Shown here: positions 17,501 through 22,829 of the stretch, one piece after another
Layout: each line of letters opens with the position of its first letter
Numbering within the stretch: position 1 is the stretch's first letter
Assembly: GCF_013256625.1 (NCBI RefSeq)
Contig: NZ_CP053908.1
Coordinates: 3,410,001-3,474,000, forward strand
Direction: 5' to 3'
Source of the DNA: Hymenobacter sp. BRD128
Lineage (GTDB): Bacteria > Bacteroidota > Bacteroidia > Cytophagales > Hymenobacteraceae
DNA length: 64,000 bases
Notes under the pieces: model-generated
Told to the model about the DNA's origin: nothing
Seen by the model: the letters and a program-made list of their open reading frames with translations, nothing else
Database searches by the model: none
Program-made: the position numbers and the translations under genes

Positions 17501-18995
17501 AGCGCCTGGCAGCAACGGCGCCGTGGCCAACAGCTTCACGGTGACCCAACCCGCTGGCAGCCTTACGCTCACGGCCAACGTTACGGTAACCGGCGAAAGC
17601 AACACGGCCAACAACAGTGCGACGATTACTACTACGGCTACCAACCAGCCCCCGCTGGCTTACGCCGTGGTGAACACGCTGCAAAGCCCCATGGGCAACA
17701 CCGCTGCCAACAACAGCGCCACGCCCAATGGCTTGCTCATTTCGCCGCTCGCGGCTTCCGACCCTCAAAACGCCCTCAGTGCCACAACGCCCTTTACCAT
17801 CGTGAGCATCCCCCCTACCTCCCAGGGCGTTCTGTACTACAGCACCAACGGTACCAGCACGGGCACTTACGCTGCCGTGGCAGCCAATCAGACGCTAACC
17901 GCCGCCCAGGCTACTACCCTTCGCTTCCTGCCCAGTACGTCGTTCGTAGGCAACGCCTCCTTCACGTACCTGGCCACCAATGCGGCGGGTGCTCAGTCGC
18001 CGGTTGTGGAGTATACCATTCCGGTGGCCGCCGACCAGCCAACCTCCTACGTGAAGTATAACGACACGAAAGGCGGCACTAACACTAATAAGTATGTAAC
18101 CAATGACATCCTGGCGCAAGTAACTGACCCTAACACGGCCGTTTATACCGCAGGGGGCTTGATTTACAATGCCACGACTGGTGTTTTGCAAAGTGGAGCG
18201 GCTAATGGCTTGCCCACCACCGGCACCAACGCGGTGCTGGCCTCGGGTACCCTGCCAGCTGGTGTAAGCCTTAATCCAACTACCGGCACCATCTACGTAA
18301 GCAACGCTAGCCTACTGGCTAATAACCCTACGGCGCAGACCTACACCGTATCGGTTACAACCACTGACAGCAATGGCGGTACCAACACCACGCCTGTTTC
18401 CTTTGTCATCGGGGCTTACCCGCTGCCGGTGGAATTGACGGCCTTCACGGCTTCGGCCGTGCAAAACCGCGACACCAAGCTGAGCTGGACCACCGCTTCG
18501 GAACTCAACAGCGCCTATTTTGACGTGGAGCGTAGCCTCGACGGCTTGGCCTTCACCAAAATTGGCCAGGTAGCAGCGCAAGGCACTGTAACGGTTGCGA
18601 CGAACTACACCTTCACCGACCTGAACGCGGCACGCCTGGCCCAGGGCCCGGTGTACTACCGCCTCAAGCAGGTAGACTTCGACGCCAAGGCTAGCTACTC
18701 GCCTGTGCGCTCGGTTAGCTTCACCAAAGCCGGCACGGTGGCCCTGAGCCTCTACCCCAACCCGGCCCAGAGCGCCACAACCCTCGACCTGAGCCAGCTG
18801 CCGACCACCGGCACCTACCAGGTGCAGCTACTCGATGCCACCGGCCGCCTGGTGCGCTCGGCTAGCCTCGGCGGTGGCCTGGCCCAGTCGCTGGACCTGC
18901 ATGAGCTGGCTACCGGCACCTACCACGTACTCGTGACGGGTACCCTGGCCGACGGCTCGACCCTACGCCAGACCCTGCGCCTTACCAAGGAATAA
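11508..18995 (+). CDS. Giant T9SS-secreted repeat protein (DUF11 repeats, glycine-rich domain)
   Basis: 2495 residues. The N-terminal signal (LWAMLLLFGATHAFAQ) is followed by a lectin-like region to about 315, one DUF11 domain (DLSTTIAGPTTALAGQTITY), a second unique region with a glycine-rich segment at about 727-890 (GGGGGANGGTGG), and eight further DUF11 domains from about 950 to 2050, recognised by TTNNGPS motifs. Cadherin-like repeats follow, then LPVELTAFTA near 2304, a fibronectin-like domain, and a C-terminal T9SS type A sorting domain starting SLYPNPAQ near 2413. It should be exported and attached to or released from the cell surface, probably as an adhesin or matrix protein. No partner gene adjoins it. 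Confidence 0.9.
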   Translation: MRPTLRLLFAWPTLASPGRPFRSTWLWAMLLLFGATHAFAQTPALEFAPNGNGVNNPTGNGPSTADQAITFQNNTDNPTGNTFAAYSVPITTTFSLSNQAYTTVASVPTTNTGTSFGATINGGTSAIAFALYPTMDAQFTGTYPSATYTSNATSGAGVGIDPTTNHGTSLYNSVQALQGKGITAASTRFAYSTVTITFSQPTVNPVIQIVDLGGNTGRVGFTTDLDLITAGVTLSELSGSTGFAVTAAQISNSNTTYPAGNFVSGSVLVTTPAAGITSLQFRLYIHGDGTGRWPIAGEAQAGDVFYLATSAVTPTDLSTTIAGPTTALAGQTITYTATTTNAGASAAGTQSTITLPSKPATVTTSANGSYDATTGVVTFTNGTVAPGTTVTNTVSFVALGSSVTGRAASTTTSTDANPSNNDGSAANANVTTTLTPTGAAGTPAPCANPGKDGAVAGLLTTPNTYYPSIASQTLTGGTSTTIAVGAARGAANNITAGDLLLVIQMQGAAIDATNTDSYGDGVAGGPANGNTATNFTAGTYEYVTVASSTTTAAAGGTITLTSALKNSYSNTTATTTAGQRTFQVIRVPQYTNLTLAANISPVAWNGNTGGIVVLDVAGKLNLAGFTIDASGLGFRGGAGRRLTGDNSGTTSGTDYRSSAMLNTGGTKGEGIVGTPRYVNDPAYAAANNGVLLDTRAPATTGYPTLLPPTLNDGYPSGDNGRGAPGNAGGGGTDAHPSANDQNTGGGGGANGGTGGRGGNSWNSNSPVGGEPGAAFSVTSSSRLTLGGGGGAGVTNDGTGTPGNGFASSGAAGGGAVLIRTGILSGTGSILANGTNANNTVNNDGSGGGGAGGSILLTVAVSQSATLTLSANGGIGGTNTGGGVSHGPGGGGGGGVILTNNNVTATATANGGANGTTVPGAIAFGAAPGTTGIANPAISTSIANSTAGANCVADVTTALTGPSTVIAGQPTGTYTATFTNEGPQAASNVTRQVTLPTGATNIIVNGMAYTPTTANTIDFGTAAALANGASNAFTFSFTPATTATGSVAITSNVTTTTQQGSNVAPDASTITAAVAPTADVFTTVTATTTSVAAGTLASAGTPPKFTVVFNNNGPATAAGVVAAVQLPKGLTNVTATNGGVYNSATGVVTYSGLTSIASGTPTTSVITFDAPATGPVVAAATVSTTTSEAGQTANNTANAAMTITPAFDLATTLTGPTSAVAGDPVTLAVTTTNNGPSAVANAVQTLQLVSGLTNVYVSNGGVYNPSTSTQTLVANGVSYTVPAGGVVFPTLPNVPSGQTVANTVSFAMPSAPFAPTALVTPNTASSATTAGDTNLANNAVGINGSTSASPASISVSTTAAGTANAYTKISSSVASTTVGSNVTLTVITGNNGPSQATGVTQTVQILPGLQGSISVGGSTTSTTAGNVVTFTNGTASGATYNTQTGIVTFPTLANGTNGSTSGTSVSNTISFAAPASTGSNGQLLATATVSTSNTDPVPADNVAAVAVTLLQSTDLATTISGPASATAGQPVQYTVTFLNNGPMAATGVTETAQLPAGLASVTITDGAGTAVSGATYTAATGLVTFPTQANDPNGATQVFKLSFAAPALSFSPSSSVGSSSSDAVPANNNASVATTVAASADLATTVSGPATAVVGNAVTYSVNTTNNGPSIAANTVTTLQLATGFTPATLQVGGQTGTLSGNVITYGSGATYNTSTGLVTFPAVANLANGQTVSNYVTYVMPNATGGQTTGVASASSAAADPIASNNTSSVATSIAPTTTTSADVTAAVSASASSVNAGTAVTFTATYGNIGTDPAVNVRPTLQLVPGLTTTSIQVAGQTGTLSGNVITFGNGATYNTTSGLLTFPTIASQASGSTGNVSYQVQVTAPTNGPLLATAATTTDTSEPATAAAQANNVNSASVGITPVFDEVTSISGPASALPGTSQTYTVTTTNNGPSLTANTTTQTVTLPSGLTPTNITNGGVYSSTSNTITWTVPAGQAPGSNGAVANSFTVTQPAGSLTLTANVTVTGESNTANNSATITTTATNQPPLAYAVVNTLQSPMGNTAANNSATPNGLLISPLAASDPQNALSATTPFTIVSIPPTSQGVLYYSTNGTSTGTYAAVAANQTLTAAQATTLRFLPSTSFVGNASFTYLATNAAGAQSPVVEYTIPVAADQPTSYVKYNDTKGGTNTNKYVTNDILAQVTDPNTAVYTAGGLIYNATTGVLQSGAANGLPTTGTNAVLASGTLPAGVSLNPTTGTIYVSNASLLANNPTAQTYTVSVTTTDSNGGTNTTPVSFVIGAYPLPVELTAFTASAVQNRDTKLSWTTASELNSAYFDVERSLDGLAFTKIGQVAAQGTVTVATNYTFTDLNAARLAQGPVYYRLKQVDFDAKASYSPVRSVSFTKAGTVALSLYPNPAQSATTLDLSQLPTTGTYQVQLLDATGRLVRSASLGGGLAQSLDLHELATGTYHVLVTGTLADGSTLRQTLRLTKE

Positions 18996-19011
18996 GCCCT
19001 TGAGACTAGCT

Positions 19012-19047
19012 AAAAAACCTCCCTGCCGCTGGCAGGGAGGTTTTTTT
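19012..19047 (+). terminator. Terminator of the giant surface protein gene
   Basis: AAAAAACCTCCCTGCC pairs with GGCAGGGAGGTTTTTT around a gct loop, followed by T. It begins 16 bases after the stop codon. Confidence 0.88.
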
Positions 19048-19114
19048 ATACCCGACCCAGACTGGCCCCAGTCCCGTACGCGTATCCGTTCTTTGCACTT
19101 TCTATTTTCTGTTT

Positions 19115-19609
19115 ATGTCCGAATCAACTTCTCCTAGCCTCACCCACGTCGGTCCCGGCGGCCTGCCCGCCATGGTCAACGTCGGCGGCAAGGCCGTGAC
19201 GGCCCGGCTAGCCCGCGCCCGCGCCCGGGTCGTGCTCGGGGCCGAAATTCTGAAGCTAGTGCAGGCCGGCGACCTGCCCACCCGCAAGGGCCCGGTATTT
19301 CAAACGGCCATTATTGCCGGCGTGATGGCAGCTAAAAAGACGGCCGACCTCATCCCCCTCTGCCACCCGCTGGGCCTCGACGATTGCCAGCTCACCATCG
19401 AAGTAGTGCAGCCCGATGCTATTATTATTGAGTGCACGGCCCGCGTCACGGGCAAAACCGGCATCGAGATGGAAGCTCTCACCGGCGCCTCGGTGGCGGC
19501 CCTCACGGTGTACGATATGTGCAAAGCCATGTCGCACAACATCGTAATTGAGCAAGTGCGGCTGGTGGAGAAAACGGGCGGCAAGTCGGACTTTCACCAC
19601 GAAGGCTAG
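19115..19609 (+). CDS. moaC: Cyclic pyranopterin monophosphate synthase MoaC
   Basis: 164 residues, full length. MoaC converts 3',8-cyclo-7,8-dihydro-GTP, made by MoaA, into cyclic pyranopterin monophosphate, the first stable intermediate of molybdenum cofactor. Family signatures are MVNVGGKAVTARLARA near residue 20, LIPLCHPLGLDDC near 80, and GKTGIEMEALTGASVAALTV with YDMCKAM near 120-140. It is transcribed towards moaE, apart from the other moa genes here, and has its own promoter region (TTCTTTGC near 19089). Confidence 0.96.
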   Translation: MSESTSPSLTHVGPGGLPAMVNVGGKAVTARLARARARVVLGAEILKLVQAGDLPTRKGPVFQTAIIAGVMAAKKTADLIPLCHPLGLDDCQLTIEVVQPDAIIIECTARVTGKTGIEMEALTGASVAALTVYDMCKAMSHNIVIEQVRLVEKTGGKSDFHHEG

Positions 19610-19639
19610 CCCAGCATTTCGGGTTAATATCATTTTAAA

Positions 19640-19678
19640 CACAAACGCCGCGCACTCTGAGAGTGCGCGGCGTTTGTG
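19640..19678. terminator. 18-bp perfect hairpin between moaC and moaE
   Basis: The arm at 19640-19657 (CACAAACGCCGCGCACTC) is exactly complementary to 19661-19678 with a tga loop. It ends at the moaE stop codon and so serves convergent genes. No long T-run follows, but the stem is very stable. Confidence 0.75.
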
Positions 19679-20095
19679 CTAGGGATGGGCGGCTACCCAC
19701 ACGGTACCGTCTTCATACTCCTCCTTCTTCCAGATGGGCACCACTTCCTTCAGCGTGTCGATAATGTATTGGCAGGCGGCGAAGGAGTCGGCGCGGTGCG
19801 GCGTAGACACGGCCACTACTACGGCCACGTCGCCGATTTCGAGGGTGCCGTGGCGGTGCACCACGGCTACCTGGCGCAGCATGGGCCACTTTTCCTGGGC
19901 CATTTCGGCCACGCGGCGCAGCTGGTGCACGGCCATGGGCGGATAGGCCTCGTAGTGCAGGCGCACCACACGGCGGCCGTCGCTGCGGCTGCGCACGGTG
20001 CCGATGAAAGCATTTACGGCGCCGGCCTCGTCCGATTCGGCAGCTTGCAGCACGGCAGCCACGTCGATAGCGTGGTCAACTAAGTCGATAAGCAT
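19679..20095 (-). CDS. moaE: Molybdopterin synthase catalytic subunit MoaE
   Basis: 138 residues. MoaE inserts dithiolene sulfur, carried by MoaD, into cyclic pyranopterin monophosphate. Typical motifs are GAVNAFIGTVR near residue 26, LHYEAYPPMA near 46, VVHRHGTLEIGD near 80, and IWKKEEYEDGTVW near 122, which holds the catalytic lysines. It is the last gene of the minus-strand molybdenum series, 28 bases after moaD. Confidence 0.96.
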   Translation of the reverse strand: MLIDLVDHAIDVAAVLQAAESDEAGAVNAFIGTVRSRSDGRRVVRLHYEAYPPMAVHQLRRVAEMAQEKWPMLRQVAVVHRHGTLEIGDVAVVVAVSTPHRADSFAACQYIIDTLKEVVPIWKKEEYEDGTVWVAAHP

Positions 20096-20123
20096 TGGTC
20101 AGTTTCTAAAGCTCGAACAACGG

Positions 20124-20366
20124 CTAGCCCCCGCTCACGGGCGGAATCAGCGCGATTTCATCGCGCTCGTGCAAGGGCACATCTTCGGCAGCGTATTCAT
20201 TGTTGACGGCCACGGCCAGGCTGCGCAGGCCGGCCAGTGCGGGGTATTGGGTGCGTAGGTCGGCCAGCAGGCCGGCAGCCGACTGCCCAGCTGGTGCAGC
20301 CACTTGCAGCGACGACTGCCCCACGATTTCGCGGGCAATGCCAAAAAGGGCAACGGTAAGGTTCAT
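20124..20366 (-). CDS. moaD: Molybdopterin synthase sulfur carrier subunit MoaD
   Basis: 80 residues with a ubiquitin-like fold. The C-terminus is DEIALIPPVSGG; the final Gly-Gly is adenylated by MoeB and thiocarboxylated before MoaE uses it. It starts MNLTVALFGIAREIVG, as in other MoaD proteins. It lies between moaA and moaE, and the AT-rich palindrome at 20376-20448 separates it from moaA. Confidence 0.95.
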   Translation of the reverse strand: MNLTVALFGIAREIVGQSSLQVAAPAGQSAAGLLADLRTQYPALAGLRSLAVAVNNEYAAEDVPLHERDEIALIPPVSGG

Positions 20367-20375
20367 CTTGTCAAT

Positions 20376-20448
20376 TATCAGTTATCAATTGTCAGTTGTT
20401 AGTTATCAGCTAAGTCATCACCTGATAAGTGGTAATTGATAACTGATA
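20376..20448. repeat. AT-rich palindromic element with 15-bp perfect arms
   Basis: TATCAGTTATCAATT (20376-20390) is matched exactly by AATTGATAACTGATA (20434-20448). The inside is also built of iterated GTTATCA/GTCAGTT words. It lies in the 93-base gap between moaA and moaD and is much more AT-rich than the genes on either side, suggesting a small inserted element. Confidence 0.65.
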
Positions 20449-20459
20449 CTTGACGAAGG

Positions 20460-21476
20460 CTAGCCGCCAATCGTGGCCATGCTCTCAAAATTGAGTTGGT
20501 GCACCGGGCGCTGGCTTTCGGCCTCGAAGCCGTTGGCGGCGCGGTGGTAAAAGGCGCTGGCCAGCGCTTCGGCAATGGCCGTATCGGTGGCGCCGCCGCG
20601 CAGCAGGGCCCGCACATCGAGCACGCCCTGGTCGTAGAGGCAGGTTTTGATGCCGCCTTCGGCCGTGAGGCGCAGGCGGTTGCAAGTGCCGCAGAAGGTG
20701 CGCGAGTAGGCCGCGATGATGCCCACCCGGCCCTGGTGGCCGGCAATAGTATACTCGCTGGCCGTGGCGCCGGTGGCGGTATAGGCCGGCACAAGGTCGC
20801 CTAAGTGCGCCTCCAGGTGCTGCCGGATGCGGCGGTGGTTCCAGGGCAGCGACTCGGGCGTGGCCACGTGGCTACCGCCGTTGAAGGGCATTTCCTCGAT
20901 GAAGCGCACTTCGACGGGCAGGCCGCGGCTGAGCTCGGCCAGGGGCACCAGGTCCTGGATGTTGCGGCCATCCATTACCACGGCATTGATTTTCACTTGG
21001 ATACCAGCGTCGAGCAGCGCGTAGAACGTGCGCATGACCTGCGGCAGCTCGTCGCGGCGGGTTATCTCACAAAACCGCTGGCGGTCCAGCGTATCAAGGC
21101 TGAGGTTGACGGCTTTCACACCCATGCGGGCCAGGGCCGGTACGTGGGGCGCGGTGAGCACGCCGTTGGTCGTGAGGCTGAGGTCGTCGATGCCGGGCAG
21201 GGCGGCCAGGCGCTCCATGAAGGGCACCAGGTCGCGCCGCACGAAGGGCTCGCCGCCGGTGAGACGCACCTTGCGCACCCCCAGGCCAGCCAGAATACCG
21301 ACCAGGCGTAGCATTTCCTCGCAGCTAAGCAGCTCGTGCTTAGGCATGTACTTAATACCTTCCTCGGGCATGCAGTAGAAGCAGCGCAGGTTGCAGCGGT
21401 CGGTAATGGCCAGGCGCACGTATTCGAGCGGCCGGCCGTGGGCGTCGTATAGCACGGAGGAGGAGGGAAAAGACAT
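20460..21476 (-). CDS. moaA: GTP 3',8-cyclase MoaA (radical SAM)
   Basis: 338 residues. MoaA rearranges GTP to 3',8-cyclo-7,8-dihydro-GTP using S-adenosylmethionine. The radical SAM cluster motif CNLRCFYC lies near residue 30, then KVRLTGGEPFVRRD near 70. The second iron-sulfur site is CGTCNRLRLTAEGGIKTC near 265-282. The protein ends TIGG, the C-terminal Gly-Gly needed by this family. The -7 word TATATTTG sits five bases before the ATG. Confidence 0.97.
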   Translation of the reverse strand: MSFPSSSVLYDAHGRPLEYVRLAITDRCNLRCFYCMPEEGIKYMPKHELLSCEEMLRLVGILAGLGVRKVRLTGGEPFVRRDLVPFMERLAALPGIDDLSLTTNGVLTAPHVPALARMGVKAVNLSLDTLDRQRFCEITRRDELPQVMRTFYALLDAGIQVKINAVVMDGRNIQDLVPLAELSRGLPVEVRFIEEMPFNGGSHVATPESLPWNHRRIRQHLEAHLGDLVPAYTATGATASEYTIAGHQGRVGIIAAYSRTFCGTCNRLRLTAEGGIKTCLYDQGVLDVRALLRGGATDTAIAEALASAFYHRAANGFEAESQRPVHQLNFESMATIGG

Positions 21477-21481
21477 CTAGC

Positions 21482-21489
21482 CAAATATA
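21482..21489 (-). promoter_or_regulatory. -7 element (TATATTTG) directly upstream of moaA
   Basis: On the minus strand TATATTTG matches TAnnTTTG fully and ends five bases before the moaA ATG, so transcription from here would start at or beside the start codon. It could give moaA-moaD-moaE an internal promoter. Confidence 0.45.
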
Positions 21490-21656
21490 CTGCGGGGGCT
21501 AGCTGGCCCGAAAGCGGCCGGCCGCACCAGCCCTGCCTACGCGGCCACGGCCGGGCAGGTTGATGCGCCCTTGGCTAGTAGAAGTCTTTTCCGGGAGGAA
21601 TTGTTGCACTTGCGGCCACTAAGCTAATGCTCAGCTCCACCACGCGGCGAAGGAGG

Positions 21657-22757
21657 CTAGCCGGGGTAGTCTTCGAGGCCGCCGCGCAGGGTCAGCACAT
21701 TATCGTAGCCCAGCTCGCGGCGCAGCAGGTCCACGGCTTTGGCGCTGCGCACGCCGCTCTGGCAGTACACCACCACCGGGCGGGTACGGGGCACCTCGGC
21801 GGCGCGGGCGGCTAGCTCGGGCAGGGGCAGCAGCACGGCGCCCGGCAGGTGGCGGCGCTGGTATTCGAGCGGGCCGCGCACATCGAGCAGCAGCGGCGGC
21901 GCGGCCGAGGCCAGCCGCTGGCGCAGGTCGTCGGCCGAGAGGCTGATAGCCTGGACTTCGGGGGCGCAGCTCACGTCGAAGTAGTCGGCGGGGCTAGCGG
22001 TGTCGAGGTTAATTTGACTCTGCGCCGCGTCGCGCTTGAAGCGCAGCGTGCGGCTCTGGAAAGTGAGCGTGTCGAGCAGCCAGAGGCGGCCGCTGAGCAC
22101 GTCGCCCAGGCCCAGCACCACCTTCAGGGCCTCGGTGGCCTGCACCGTGCCAATGAGGCCGGGCAGCACATTGAGCACGCCGGTGGTGTTGCAGTCGGGT
22201 GCCTCGGCGGCGCTCGGCGGCTCGGGGAACAGGCAGCGGTAAGTAGGCCCGCCCGCATAATTAAACACCGAAACCTGGCCCTCAAACTTGTAGATGGCGC
22301 CCGACACCAGCGGCCGGCCCAGGCTCACGCAGGCATCGTTGAGCAGGTAGCGCGTGGGGAAGTTATCGGAGCCATCGACCACTACGTCGTAGCCGGCCAC
22401 CAGCTCGCGCACGTTTTCAGGACTTACGCGAATGGGGTGCAGGTTGTAGGTATTCAGCTCGTTGAGTCGTTTTAGGGCGCGGGCGGCGGCTTCCACCTTA
22501 GGTTGGCCCACATCGGCGGGGCCGTAGAGAATCTGGCGGGGCAGGTTGGTCAGCTCCACCTTGTCGGCGTCGGCGAGGCCTAGCGTGCCCACGCCGGCAG
22601 CGGCCAGGTATTGCAAAATGGGGCAGCCCAGGCCGCCCGCGCCTACCACCAGCACGCGGGCCGCGCGCAGGCGCTGCTGGCCGGCTTCGCCGACTTCGGC
22701 CAGCTGCAGGTGGCGGCGGTAGCGCTGGCGCTCGGCGGCGGAGAATGGGTGTGACAT
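21657..22757 (-). CDS. moeB: MoeB/ThiF-type adenylyltransferase with C-terminal rhodanese domain
   Basis: About 366 residues. The E1-like domain (VLVVGAGGLGCPILQYLAAA near residue 40, GSDNFPTRYLLNDAC near 130) adenylates the MoaD C-terminus. The rhodanese domain from about 270 (PPLLLDVRGPLEYQRRHLPG, active-site loop VVYCQSGVRSAKA) could deliver sulfur, so both steps are fused. Instead of the paired CxxC zinc ligands of E. coli MoeB I see only single cysteines (TYRCLF, VSCAPE). The start is the ATG at 22757, not the TTG six codons upstream. It is flanked by moaA and the TonB-dependent receptor. Confidence 0.9.
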   Translation of the reverse strand: MSHPFSAAERQRYRRHLQLAEVGEAGQQRLRAARVLVVGAGGLGCPILQYLAAAGVGTLGLADADKVELTNLPRQILYGPADVGQPKVEAAARALKRLNELNTYNLHPIRVSPENVRELVAGYDVVVDGSDNFPTRYLLNDACVSLGRPLVSGAIYKFEGQVSVFNYAGGPTYRCLFPEPPSAAEAPDCNTTGVLNVLPGLIGTVQATEALKVVLGLGDVLSGRLWLLDTLTFQSRTLRFKRDAAQSQINLDTASPADYFDVSCAPEVQAISLSADDLRQRLASAAPPLLLDVRGPLEYQRRHLPGAVLLPLPELAARAAEVPRTRPVVVYCQSGVRSAKAVDLLRRELGYDNVLTLRGGLEDYPG

Positions 22758-22829
22758 GGCGTTTCTTTTTTGCAAAAGAAGATTAGCGCCGGAAAGTTGC
22801 AGCCCCCCTGGCCCCGCGGGGGTGGGGCC

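Noticed and set aside
14463-17768. Several long minus-strand open frames inside the giant surface protein gene
   Set aside because: They mirror the repetitive Thr/Ala/Gly codons of the sense gene and show no domain.
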